Below are positions 8,573 through 16,608 of a DNA stretch of 64,000 nucleotides, piece by piece (position 1 is the stretch's first letter; each line of letters opens with the position of its first letter). A program made the position numbers and the translations under genes. The stretch comes from an uncultured Eubacteriales bacterium (GTDB lineage: Bacteria > Bacillota > Clostridia > Oscillospirales > Oscillospiraceae): NCBI GenBank assembly GCA_900545495.1, contig UQZJ01000008.1, forward strand, positions 44,458 to 108,457, given 5' to 3'. The notes under the pieces were generated by a model. That model ran no database searches. It was not told the DNA's origin and was given only the letters and a program-made list of their open reading frames with translations.

Positions 8573-9979
8573 CTATTGCATGGCGTTGTCGTTGACATGG
8601 TGGAGCTGCTCGTCCTCGTGGTCGTCCCGCTTGTGCCCCATGGCCATACGCTTCTCCTGCAACCGCCTGCGGCGCTTGGAGTCGATACGCAGCGCAGGCG
8701 GGATGACCGGCATATTGCCGCGGAACACACGACTCATGTGATAGAGCAATTGAATGACCGCACCGCCTTCTATCTTGATCTGCGACGTGACTGCCTGCGG
8801 CTGCGGCATAGCCACAGCCGATTCAGGTGAGGGCGGCACTTGCTGCTCATTAGGCTCGGCCTTGACGGGAGCTTGCTCCGGCACAGGCTGCCGAAATGTT
8901 TCCGCCTGCTGAATGATCATATTCTTGATGGTGCGGAACTCTTTTTGCTGTACCAGTGGCTGATGGGGCGGCGTGTTCCGTCCGTAGTAACCGGCGATCT
9001 CATCCTTCAGCTTCCACCACTGCTCATAGCAAGCCGCCACCTCTGGCAGCTGTGCCAGTCGGTCTACAATGGCGTCTACCGTGGCCTTTACCGGCTTGGG
9101 CAGATACCCGTACTGGTGCTTGCCGCTTAATTGGGAGAGCTGCTGCGACAGCTCCAGCATCATCTGCTCTATCCCTATATCCGGGCAAGTCCGCTGTTCC
9201 ATCTGCGCGGTCAGCTCCAGCAGCTTTTCCTGTGCCGTTTGGATGCTGCGCTTATAAATGCTCTCCTTGCGGATATAAACATCCTTCAGCCCCTCCCGGA
9301 AGATGGTGCCGGTGAGCTTGGAGCGCATAGAGAAGATGCCTTTCTTCGTCAGGTGTCCCATCCGCGGATCGTCCGACCACACCATCATGTGGACGTGGGG
9401 GTGATGCCCCTCGTCATGAAACGCTGCGTACCACCGCAGCTTGTCCTGCGGGATGCGCAGCGCCTCCGCCAGCGTGCCGGACTGCTGGAGCAACAGCTCC
9501 CGCCAAGCGGCGGCATTGTCGTAGCCGGTCTGCACGGCATCCTCCCGCCGCAGAGAGAAGATGAACGTCCATACCCGCCCCTTGTGAGCGTCCAGCTCCT
9601 CTACCGCCTCGTCCAGATCTGTGACAGGCGCAGCACTGAACAGTCCATGCCCACCGTGCTTTTCCGCCCGTGGCCGCTGGGCGATATACTTCATGTAGCC
9701 GCTCTCCGGCTCCATCTCGTGCAGGTGGCTATCCAGCGCGGCGGCGATATACGCCTATGCCGTGGCGCGGTTCGGCGTGGTAAGATAGTCCTCGCACTCG
9801 AAGGAGTCCTTCGTATCAGGGAAGTCCTTCTGTATTTTTGCGATGAGCTTCTGTTGCTTTTCCGTCACCGGCCCGGTATCGCTGGTGATCTCTACACCTT
9901 CACGCTGGGCGACGTATCTCATATATCCTACGCCGCTGCCGCCCTTGAAGTAGCCACTTTTCTGGATCAGCCGCGCCAT
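8573..9979 (-). pseudogene. MobP-type relaxase interrupted by an in-frame amber codon
   Basis: Read from ATG at 9979, the frame encodes 74 residues (MARLIQKSGYFKGG...), then TAG at 9755-9757, then 393 more residues in the same frame with no shift. Both parts match one relaxase: the N-terminal MARLIQKSGYxKGG start, then GYMKYIAQRPRAEKHG, the metal-binding FHDEGHHPHVHMMVW and a long helical C-terminus. Relatives I recall have a serine at the interrupted position (TASAFI), so TCG to TAG would be a one-base change. An internal ATG at 9715 could start a 380-residue protein that lacks the N-terminus. Relaxases nick oriT and pilot the strand; this copy is probably impaired unless amber is suppressed or the read is wrong. 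Confidence 0.82.
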
Positions 9980-9982
9980 GGA

Positions 9983-10387
9983 CTATTGCCTCCGGTGCAG
10001 CCGCAGGGCGTCCCGGAAAGAGAAAGCGCCCTGTGTATCCGTCACCTCGCGGACGCTGTAGCCGCGATACTTGCGGTACATTTCGGCGTCCATATCAGCG
10101 TCCTCCGCCAGCAGGTGGTTGGTGATGCTGTACTCCACCGCCAGATTGAACAGCAGCTTGCCCACCCGCCCGCAGTAGACACCGAGAGAACCTTCCAGTA
10201 CATCCAGCAGCACTTTTGGCAGAAATGCGCTGGCTCTGTTGGTGTGCAGGTAGCCGTCATAGAAGCGGATGGCTTTTTCTACGAATTCACTTTGGCTGCC
10301 GCAGTTGTCCGCACGAGCATCTTCCTCTACCATAGTTTTTGCCTCCGGCGTCAGCCAGAAGGCGTGCTTTTTCTTATTTGTTGCCAT
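9983..10387 (-). CDS. Relaxosome accessory protein (MobC-like)
   Basis: A 134-residue protein directly upstream of the relaxase (3-base gap). The N-terminus KHAFWLTPEAKTMVEEDARA followed by NCGSQSEFVEKAIRFYDGYL looks like a ribbon-helix-helix DNA-binding segment (beta strand plus two helices), the usual architecture of MobC-type accessory proteins. These bind near oriT and help the relaxase. The rest is a helical region. A strong AGGGAGGTG site precedes the ATG. The region just upstream (10388-10696) contains inverted repeats that could be its target. Confidence 0.65.
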   Translation of the reverse strand: MATNKKKHAFWLTPEAKTMVEEDARADNCGSQSEFVEKAIRFYDGYLHTNRASAFLPKVLLDVLEGSLGVYCGRVGKLLFNLAVEYSITNHLLAEDADMDAEMYRKYRGYSVREVTDTQGAFSFRDALRLHRRQ

Positions 10388-10539
10388 TGGTGTTCACCTC
10401 CCTGAAATCGCGGCATGACCCCGCTGATTATCCCGTGATCACGCAGTTTTTTGGGCTACCGACTCCTTGCGGGCTGATTTTTTGTCCGAATGACCCCCGT
10501 GCGTTTTCCTCAAAACTGTCCGCACTGCGGGCAGAAGTG

Positions 10540-10606
10540 GGCGGGGTGGGGCGTTTACGACCCCACCCCTTTCACCTGCCCCGCTTTCGGCGCACCGAAA
10601 AGCGGG
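10540..10606. other. Candidate origin of transfer in a 310-bp non-coding gap
   Basis: The non-coding stretch 10388-10696 lies directly upstream of the accessory and relaxase genes, where oriT is usually found. It holds a perfect 9-bp inverted repeat (10543-10551 with 10561-10569, 9-base loop) and a second repeat with one bulged A (10580-10590 with 10595-10606, 4-base loop). Nothing coding is seen in it. The nic site cannot be named from the sequence alone. Confidence 0.35.
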
Positions 10607-10696
10607 CCGAAAACGCTCCAAACCTCCGGGGCCGCTATCCTTACCCTCTCGCGTTCCTGCGAGGCCACAAACCGGCCCACAGGGGCAAACACGGGG

Positions 10697-11290
10697 CTAT
10701 AACTGCATCTGTGGAGGTTGCACCTGTTCCTCGCAGAATTGCCGGGCGTAGCCATGCAGGCTCATACCGTTTTGCTGCTGGCAGAACGCCTCCATCTTCC
10801 GACCCAGCACCTCCTGCTCGGCAGCGTTCAGATGATAGCTCCAGTACTCCTCTGTACCGTCGCCCTTGCAGAGATTCAGCTCCAGCGTATCGCACGGTCT
10901 ATCCCGCGCGATGTCGTAGTTGGCGTAGATGTTCAGCCAGTCATCGTTCTCATCTGTACACACGAAGGTGCCGAAGGCGGCATCCACATCGAAGTCCGCT
11001 TGCACATAAAAGTTCAGCTTACCGTTTTCCATCATGACCTCATCGCTGAACGAAAAATTCTGTGCGGTGAGATGTCCAGCCGATGTGAGCTCCATGCCGC
11101 CCAGCAGCTCCAGCAGTTTACGGAGCCGTTCCTCCGCCGTTGTGAAGCACGGATTTGTGACCTGATGGATAGACGGGATCACATCCCGCATCGCCCACGT
11201 TGTCCAGCCGTCCATGATGTGGACGGCGGAGAATTCCCGCTTGTCAAAATCCAGATCACACACGCCGGTGACTTTTTCGGTGTTCTCCAT
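10697..11290 (-). CDS. Hypothetical element protein
   Basis: A 197-residue acidic, soluble protein without recognised catalytic motif; it begins MENTEKVTGVCDLDFDKREF and contains alternating strands such as KLNFYVQADFDVDAAFGTFV. It belongs to the anonymous accessory proteins that accompany ArdA/DUF3849 genes in Clostridial elements. There is no convincing ribosome binding site before its ATG, which lies inside the end of the preceding DUF3849-like gene, so its true 5' end may have been lost in a small deletion (see findings). Confidence 0.6.
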   Translation of the reverse strand: MENTEKVTGVCDLDFDKREFSAVHIMDGWTTWAMRDVIPSIHQVTNPCFTTAEERLRKLLELLGGMELTSAGHLTAQNFSFSDEVMMENGKLNFYVQADFDVDAAFGTFVCTDENDDWLNIYANYDIARDRPCDTLELNLCKGDGTEEYWSYHLNAAEQEVLGRKMEAFCQQQNGMSLHGYARQFCEEQVQPPQMQL

Positions 11291-11487
11291 GCGGAGGAGT
11301 ACTGGTCAATAACGCTTTTGGCGCAGCCGTCCTTGAGATACATTCCGTCAAAGTCCCGATGGATCGCCAGCTCTATCGCCCCGGCACAGGCACAGTTGGT
11401 GCGAAAATTGGCACGCCACACCTCCAGCTCGCCCCTGTCCCTTGCCTCCTTCGCCGTGTAGGGGTACATTGCCTCATTCGGCAGCAT
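11179..11487 (-). CDS. DUF3849-like protein, probably 3'-truncated
   Basis: The first 62 residues match the DUF3849 type seen in conjugative elements: MYPYTAKEARDRGELEVWRA, then CACAGAIELAIHRDFDGMYL and KDGCAKSVIDQY. Relatives I know continue with a segment like RVxxVLANTV, but here the frame turns into a basic low-quality tail (SSAWRTPKKSPACVIW...) that is the next gene read in another frame. This suggests a deletion joining the two genes near 11305. The ATG at 11487 overlaps the upstream stop by 14 bases; an ATG at 11469 is also possible. Confidence 0.5.
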   Translation of the reverse strand: MLPNEAMYPYTAKEARDRGELEVWRANFRTNCACAGAIELAIHRDFDGMYLKDGCAKSVIDQYSSAWRTPKKSPACVIWILTSGNSPPSTSWTAGQRGRCGM

Positions 11488-11848
11488 AGACCACATCTCC
11501 CTCCTCCAGATAGCATTCCAGCAGGGCCGGGCAGCAGCCGCTATCCAGCAGCAGCTTCCGGATCGGCGCAGGCACGGCATCGAGGTCAAATCCCCTCACG
11601 TCCGAATCGCAGTTCTTGCAGCAGGGCATACGACAGGCGTCCAGCAGGGCAGACACAAGCTGCGATGCCGCGTCAAACAGTCCGGCCAGTGCGTCTGCCG
11701 TTTGTAACGCTGTCATCTCACGAGGCATAAGCAGCAGAAGGCTGTGCGTCATCTGGGCAGACAGATCTACGCCCGCCATGCCGCATTCTGCCAACTCACT
11801 GCCGGGGATGGTCAGGCCGGTCTTGTCCAGTGTCATTTCGTTCTTCAT
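11474..11848 (-). CDS. Hypothetical element protein
   Basis: A 124-residue acidic protein (starts MKNEMTLDKTGLTIPGSELA, ends EEGDVVYAAE) with a helical middle and a cysteine cluster, CRMPCCKNCDSD, that could bind metal or simply be disulfide-free cytosolic cysteines. No family is recognised. It lies 12 bases after the methylase stop and overlaps the DUF3849-like gene, so it is part of the long minus-strand operon. AGGAGG precedes its ATG. Confidence 0.6.
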   Translation of the reverse strand: MKNEMTLDKTGLTIPGSELAECGMAGVDLSAQMTHSLLLLMPREMTALQTADALAGLFDAASQLVSALLDACRMPCCKNCDSDVRGFDLDAVPAPIRKLLLDSGCCPALLECYLEEGDVVYAAE

Positions 11849-11860
11849 GATAGATCCTCC

Positions 11861-12802
11861 TCAAGTTCTCAAAGGTCGTTCCGGGATATGCACCAGCCGG
11901 CATATCTTCCCATCGCTGCTGTAATCGCCGAATATCGTCATTTGCGATGCAAAAACACGGGGGTCATAGTTGGTCATGATGTATTCCCGGTATATGTCAT
12001 TTTTCTTCTTGGATTGGCTGTTGGGACGCTCCACCTCATAGATGAAAAAGTCCTCGTAGAGCCTGCGAATATAGTCGCAGTTGTTATAGGACACCATGGC
12101 GAAACCCCTGTGCTGCGCCAGTACGTCATGGAGCCGTTGATGGTCACTGCGGGGAAATTCCACCGCGTAACGCTCCGCCTCATAATAGGGCGGGTCACAG
12201 TAGACCGTGGTCTGCGGGTCATTATGGGTGGTAATGATGCTCTCGAAATCCTTATTCTCCAGCGCTACATCCTTCAGGCGGTGAGAACACTCCCAAATAT
12301 CCCGAAAAAACCGCTGTATATCGCAGGAGCTCACACCATAGCTGTCACCGTTGCCGTTATAGCTGTATCGCTGCAGCTTGTAGATAGCGGCGGCGCGGCG
12401 CACATCCGACAGCTCCGCACGGCTTTGCAGCAGCCGCTTGACCTCCTCCGCCTCCGGCGGTGGGAACATCTGCTCTGCCAGCTGCAGCTCCTCATCCAGA
12501 TACAGCTGTGTGAAGTCCTCGCCCTGTAGCTGTCTGCGCAGCACATCAAACTCGTCGCGGGCATTGATCGGAAGAAAGCTCAGTTCTTTCGTCAGGGCCA
12601 TAGGGCGGTGCTTGACGCAGAAAAGCAGGTTATACAGGTCGTGGTTCAGGTCGTTATATATTTGCAGGCACCCCTTCGGCACGGCGGTATTCAGCGTGAT
12701 GATACCGCTGCCGCCAAACACATCCACCAGTGTTCTATAGTGGATAGGCAAGAGCATCTGTATGGCCCACATAAGCTGTCCCTTACCACCCATCCAAGGC
12801 AT
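11861..12802 (-). CDS. D12-class DNA adenine N6-methyltransferase
   Basis: A 313-residue Dam-like methylase that transfers methyl from S-adenosylmethionine to adenine. It begins with the substrate-site PWMGGKGQL, has the SAM-binding motif I VDVFGGSGIITLN (residues 26-38), and the catalytic motif IV DPPY at 203-206. The order motif I then IV and the FGGSG form fit the alpha (D12) class. No restriction endonuclease lies next to it, so it is an orphan methylase, as common on conjugative elements, where it may protect DNA from host restriction together with the ArdA-like protein nearby. The recognition sequence cannot be inferred. Confidence 0.88.
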   Translation of the reverse strand: MPWMGGKGQLMWAIQMLLPIHYRTLVDVFGGSGIITLNTAVPKGCLQIYNDLNHDLYNLLFCVKHRPMALTKELSFLPINARDEFDVLRRQLQGEDFTQLYLDEELQLAEQMFPPPEAEEVKRLLQSRAELSDVRRAAAIYKLQRYSYNGNGDSYGVSSCDIQRFFRDIWECSHRLKDVALENKDFESIITTHNDPQTTVYCDPPYYEAERYAVEFPRSDHQRLHDVLAQHRGFAMVSYNNCDYIRRLYEDFFIYEVERPNSQSKKKNDIYREYIMTNYDPRVFASQMTIFGDYSSDGKICRLVHIPERPLRT

Positions 12803-12820
12803 GAGCGCTTTACCAGGCTG

Positions 12821-13114
12821 TCACGCATCAAATTTCTCCAACGCACGCTCCAGTCCGGAGATAGCCGCGTCCAGTCCGCTGCGCATTTTCTGCAAGCCGC
12901 GGATGGTATCATAGACCTCCGCCGCCGTTTCCGCGAAGTAGTAGCCCCGCTGGTCTGCCGCGATGGGTACGGTGTCCTGCCGCAGACGGTTGATGCGCCG
13001 CCGCAGCTCGTTCCCACTGATGCCCAGCACACGCTCCAATTCCCGGCTGCTGATCACATTTCTGCGCCCCTTAAATCCATTTTCCAGGTACAGGGCGACG
13101 GTTTCCTTCGTCAT
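12821..13114 (-). CDS. Small winged-helix-like DNA-binding protein
   Basis: A 97-residue protein. Residues 18-60 (NVISSRELERVLGISGNELR, then RRINRLRQDTVPIAADQRGY) read as a helix-turn-helix and wing, followed by a coiled-coil tail (AAISGLERALEKFDA). It precedes the adenine methylase by 18 bases on the same strand and may be a regulator of the element. No family name is offered. Confidence 0.6.
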   Translation of the reverse strand: MTKETVALYLENGFKGRRNVISSRELERVLGISGNELRRRINRLRQDTVPIAADQRGYYFAETAAEVYDTIRGLQKMRSGLDAAISGLERALEKFDA

Positions 13115-13158
13115 TCTTGCACTCTCTTCCGGTGACCGTTCACCGAAAAGGGCACAAA

Positions 13159-13180
13159 AAGAGGGATCGCCATCCCTTTT
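13159..13180 (-). terminator. Terminator after the ArdA-like gene
   Basis: A 9-bp stem with one G-T pair and a 4-base loop, followed on the minus strand by TTTTTG. It lies 29 bases after the end of the ArdA-like gene and before the winged-helix gene start. Confidence 0.5.
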
Positions 13181-13208
13181 CGGAAAGCGGTCCCATTGTT
13201 GTTAAATT

Positions 13209-14375
13209 TTACTGCATGGTCATGTCCAGGCCCTGCCGCGGTACTTGCAGCGGCTGTCCGTCCGGACGGCAGATATAGCCATAGTCACTGAAAAGCCCCT
13301 GATCTCGCCACAACAGGTCTGCCCCGTAGGCCTCCATGTTCAGATGCCGCGTCAGCAGGTCACGATCCGGATCGCTCACGATGACGGAGAGCTCCTCCCT
13401 CGCCAATTTCTCCAGAGAATGGATCCCCGGCTCAAGGGCGTATTCGCTCAGATGCTCTGCCAGTGCAAACGCATCATCCAAGTTGGCGATGTCCAGCTGA
13501 CCGGCCACAGCCTTGAACTTTATCAGTTCGTTATTTCTGTCCAGTTCCTCCAGGCACTGTGCAAATCGGTTGATCTGCTCCATGCCGTCATAGGCCATAT
13601 CCGTGAAGCGCCACATCTCCGGCATGGCGGCGTCGCACTCCTCCAACCGCACCTCCTGCCAGCTGGCCACCTCCAGGCAGTCCAGTACGGCGTCCAGCTC
13701 CGCCTGCTTTGCGGGTAGGTACAGCTTTACAGCACGGACATCGCTGACGCAGAGGAAATAGATCATATACGGCGGCTTTCGTGGCGGCCTGCCCAAGTTG
13801 GGAGGGGCCTGCCGCAGCTCGGACTCCTGCATCACATAGCCGTGGGGCGTAAGTACGCCGCCCTCACCCTCACGCATCGATCTGCCGATCTTCTCGTAGT
13901 CCAGCATTTCCAATACGCTGTCCGGCACGGTTGCCAAATCCGGAAGAAAATCGTTCTCCACGTAGAACTGCCCCAGCGCTGCATCGTCCGTGATCCCCGG
14001 CACCACATGGCAGCAATCCACGCTGTATGCCAGATCCAGTACCCGCCGGAGCGTCAGCTCACCGCCGTTGTTCTGATACAGATTGTTAAGCTCCATCTGC
14101 ACCAGACCCTCGAAAGCCACGGCATCCACATCACCGAATGTACGGAGCTTCTCTGCCAGCGCGTTGAATTGGTACAGGTCATACCCGTCAAGATGTGGGA
14201 CGAGAAATTCATATCGGCCTATGTCCTCCACCTGCCAATAGGGTTCTTGTCCCGCTGACAGACGCAGCCTGTCCATGGCATCCACCAGTTCCCACGGCGT
14301 GGCGGGCAGCTCCAGCTCCGCGTGATTGCTGTTGTCGGGATTGCCCATGTATATGGAGATAATCTTTTTATCCAA
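13209..14375 (-). CDS. ArdA-like antirestriction protein
   Basis: A 388-residue acidic protein made of repeated blocks resembling ArdA: PATPWELVDAMDRLR, then YQFNALAEKLRTFGDVDAVA and a later ELDAVLDCLEVASWQEVRLE / DRNNELIKFKAVAGQLDIA. ArdA proteins mimic B-form DNA and block type I restriction enzymes, which helps incoming elements. The TTG at 14375 is chosen because it overlaps the upstream stop by only eight bases and follows a GGAG site; an ATG at 14438 would overlap by 71 bases, and an ATG at 14348 is another choice. The block order and length suggest a duplicated or long ArdA form. Confidence 0.7.
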   Translation of the reverse strand: MDKKIISIYMGNPDNSNHAELELPATPWELVDAMDRLRLSAGQEPYWQVEDIGRYEFLVPHLDGYDLYQFNALAEKLRTFGDVDAVAFEGLVQMELNNLYQNNGGELTLRRVLDLAYSVDCCHVVPGITDDAALGQFYVENDFLPDLATVPDSVLEMLDYEKIGRSMREGEGGVLTPHGYVMQESELRQAPPNLGRPPRKPPYMIYFLCVSDVRAVKLYLPAKQAELDAVLDCLEVASWQEVRLEECDAAMPEMWRFTDMAYDGMEQINRFAQCLEELDRNNELIKFKAVAGQLDIANLDDAFALAEHLSEYALEPGIHSLEKLAREELSVIVSDPDRDLLTRHLNMEAYGADLLWRDQGLFSDYGYICRPDGQPLQVPRQGLDMTMQ

Positions 14376-15348
14376 GCTCCATCCCCCCACGGCGCTGTAC
14401 GATGTCCTCACAGTTGTCCGGGTCTGCACCGGGTACATCCCAGCCGCACATGCTGCCGATCTTCATAGCCTCCTCCTGTGCGGGTTTCACGCCCATTTTA
14501 CGGTTCTGCTCGTCCGCGATGCGCCGGTTATCATGAGCATCCTTCGTAGACCAATCGCTGGGATAGTACCCGCTTTCGCCGCGCTTGATGCAGATGAGCT
14601 GTCCCGTGCCCAGCAGCAGCGTGAAGCACATCTCCGGCAGCTTATCAAAGTAGGCGCGGAAGCGCTCCTGCTCCGTCTGGACGTTCCAACCGTGATCCTG
14701 CCACAGATGCACATACAGCTCGCTGCCGCGCCCAATGGCGATCTCATGCTGTTCGAAGCCCTCGCCCCAGCCGTCCGACGCCTGACCTTTAATATACTCC
14801 TTCAGCGTGGTCAGCTCTGCCGCCGACAACTCGCCGCTGATCTGACATTCCGCGATGCACCACAGCTTGCCGTCTCGCCGCTCTACGTCGAAGGTGACGG
14901 AATGCACCTTATCGTTCACACTGTCCGCCGCGTCGTACCAGTGCATGATGCCGCGGTTGACCTCCTCCGGCATCCGATACTTCACCAGTGCGCTGCGGAT
15001 ATGGTCCTCATACGCGGTCAGGTCGTGTCCGGTCAGCAGCTCCGGCTCTTCCTGCATATTGCCATACACATCCGGCTCATAAAGCTCGGCGGTAAGCGGC
15101 ATATATAGCTTCGTCATGCTGAGCTCGGGCGGTAAAACGGTAAAGCTGTCCACGCCGGGGATGAGCGCCAGCGTCCGTCCGTTGTCCCATTTCATATGGA
15201 ACTGCCCGGCGTCGTCGATATAGTCCAGTTTCCCCGTCGTGCCAGCCTCCACCGGTGCGTACGGATCCTGCATGGAGTCCAGCCGGATGCGTGTACCCAC
15301 AGGGTACTGCTTCCGCAGGAACGCCAGCATCTCCCGATTTACGTTCAT
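14368..15348 (-). CDS. DUF4314-domain element protein
   Basis: A 326-residue protein. The first 70 residues are a DUF4314 domain (FLRKQYPVGTRIRLDSMQDP, then GKLDYIDDAGQFHMKWDNGR), a small beta barrel typical of conjugative-element proteins. The rest is an acidic region that contains a DUF3849/LPD-like segment and repeats of the type seen in antirestriction loci. The ATG at 15348 follows GGGAGGAA; a longer frame to 15429 overlaps the previous gene and is not supported. Function unknown. It overlaps the ArdA-like gene by eight bases and is likely co-translated. Confidence 0.7.
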   Translation of the reverse strand: MNVNREMLAFLRKQYPVGTRIRLDSMQDPYAPVEAGTTGKLDYIDDAGQFHMKWDNGRTLALIPGVDSFTVLPPELSMTKLYMPLTAELYEPDVYGNMQEEPELLTGHDLTAYEDHIRSALVKYRMPEEVNRGIMHWYDAADSVNDKVHSVTFDVERRDGKLWCIAECQISGELSAAELTTLKEYIKGQASDGWGEGFEQHEIAIGRGSELYVHLWQDHGWNVQTEQERFRAYFDKLPEMCFTLLLGTGQLICIKRGESGYYPSDWSTKDAHDNRRIADEQNRKMGVKPAQEEAMKIGSMCGWDVPGADPDNCEDIVQRRGGMELG

Positions 15349-15349
15349 A

Positions 15350-15592
15350 CTAAATTCCTCCCATCGTCTGTGTGTAGTCTTCCAGCTCACAGGGGTTTTC
15401 CTCACCAAGAAAGTCAAACAGGATGTCATCTGCTGCCTTGCGGATAGCGGGATCGTCTGTCAGGACTTCATAGCGAAACCCTGTGGTATCGCGGTAGGGA
15501 AGCTCCGCCCGGATGCAGTCCAAAAAGTCGTCGGCATCGTCGTAGAAGATATCGTCGTCCCCTACGAAGGTCACCTTGCCTACAAGAACCAC
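15350..15592 (-). CDS. Small acidic element protein
   Basis: An 80-residue, very acidic protein (VTFVGDDDIFYDDADDFLDC; DDILFDFLGEENPCELEDY). It starts at GTG after GGAGGTGAG, two bases after the sortase stop, and ends one base before the DUF4314 gene. The strong negative charge next to an ArdA-like gene allows a DNA-mimic idea, but this is speculation; no family is recognised. Confidence 0.6.
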   Translation of the reverse strand: MVLVGKVTFVGDDDIFYDDADDFLDCIRAELPYRDTTGFRYEVLTDDPAIRKAADDILFDFLGEENPCELEDYTQTMGGI

Positions 15593-15594
15593 CG

Positions 15595-15975
15595 CTATCT
15601 CACCTCCGTTCTCTCGCAGTACACCACATACCGCTGCCTCCCGCCGCTGGCGTAGGGATGGCAGGTGATGAGCGTCAGCAGGTCGCGGTCTTGTTGGATT
15701 TTAATTTTCTCTACTTCATGGGACTGGATGATCTCGATGTCCGTCACGGTGTAGGTCAGTGTCTCCCACAGGTTGGTAATTCTGACCTCATCGCCCACAG
15801 CCAACTTATCTATGTGCCGGAAGTAGTCCGCACCGCGCCAGCCCCGGTGACCGGCGATGACTTGGATCGCACCCTTGTCTGCGGCGTTGCGGTACCTCTC
15901 CTTGCCTGTCGGACGGAAAGACGCTAAAATATGACGATGACACCGTTTATCCTCGGGCGTTTTGCGCTGCCACAT
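15595..15975 (-). CDS. Sortase, 5'-truncated remnant
   Basis: 126 residues that cover only the C-terminal half of a class C-like sortase: the catalytic histidine region VIAGHRGWRGADYF, the catalytic cysteine in LLTLITCHPYASGG and the arginine in RQRYVVYCER. Full enzymes are about 200-280 residues with an N-terminal anchor; here the first 40 residues (MWQRKTPEDKRCHRHI...) do not look like sortase and there is no ribosome binding site. The missing 5' part coincides with the sigma-factor module at 15.98-17.72 kb. The enzyme would have joined the nearby LPXTG pilin and adhesin; it is probably inactive. Confidence 0.7.
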   Translation of the reverse strand: MWQRKTPEDKRCHRHILASFRPTGKERYRNAADKGAIQVIAGHRGWRGADYFRHIDKLAVGDEVRITNLWETLTYTVTDIEIIQSHEVEKIKIQQDRDLLTLITCHPYASGGRQRYVVYCERTEVR

Positions 15976-16050
15976 TCACCGTTGAAAAAGCTGTAACCTG
16001 TCCACCGCTTTTTGCAACTTACTGGGTGAGAGCTCTTAAAGGAGGCCGTC

Positions 16051-16608
16051 ATGGAAGACGAAAGAATCATTGATCTATACTGGCAGCGAAGTCAGGAGGC
16101 CATCTCCCGTACCGATGAAAAGTACGGCAGGCTTTGCACGAAAATTTCTCTCAATATCCTATCCAACGCGCAGGACGCGGAAGAATGCGTGTCTGATACA
16201 TACATGGCCCTATGGAACAGCATTCCCCCACAGCGGCCAACGTGTTTTCCGGCTTTTGCGGCAGCCATTGTCAGAAATCTCAGCCTGATGAAGTTGCGGG
16301 AGCAGTACGCCCGGAAACGCGGCGGCGGTGAGTTTGATCTTGTATTGGACGAGCTGAAGGACACCATCGCTTCCGGTGATTCCGTGGAAGCGGAATGCGA
16401 GAGGAAGGAGTTTGCCGCGGCGGTCAATCAATTTCTTTGCACACTCTCAGCAGACGACCGAAATATCTTTGTGTGCCGCTACTGGTTCTTTGCTTCCATA
16501 GCGGACATTGCCTTGAGGTTCAAGTGTTCACAAAGCAAAGTAAAAACCTCACTTTTCCGAACCAGGCAGAAATTACGGCTATATTTATCTAAGGAGGGAT
16601 TGCTATGA
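16051..16608 (+). CDS. ECF-type sigma-70 family sigma factor
   Basis: A 185-residue sigma factor with region 2 (LCTKISLNILSNAQDAEECV, SDTYMALWNSIPPQ) and region 4 helix-turn-helix (FVCRYWFFASIADIALRFKC, SQSKVKTSLFRTRQKLRLYL). It starts after AAAGGAGG and overlaps the next gene, a probable anti-sigma partner, by four bases. A TGTAACC element near 15990 could be an autoregulated ECF promoter. The pair is on the plus strand in the middle of a broken minus-strand pilin locus, so it appears to be a later insertion or replacement. Confidence 0.82.
   Translation: MEDERIIDLYWQRSQEAISRTDEKYGRLCTKISLNILSNAQDAEECVSDTYMALWNSIPPQRPTCFPAFAAAIVRNLSLMKLREQYARKRGGGEFDLVLDELKDTIASGDSVEAECERKEFAAAVNQFLCTLSADDRNIFVCRYWFFASIADIALRFKCSQSKVKTSLFRTRQKLRLYLSKEGLL

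Noticed and set aside
9755..9757. Amber read as an extra amino acid across the genome
   Set aside because: TAG also ends complete genes in this window (ferredoxin, sortase, relaxase end), so general recoding is unlikely.
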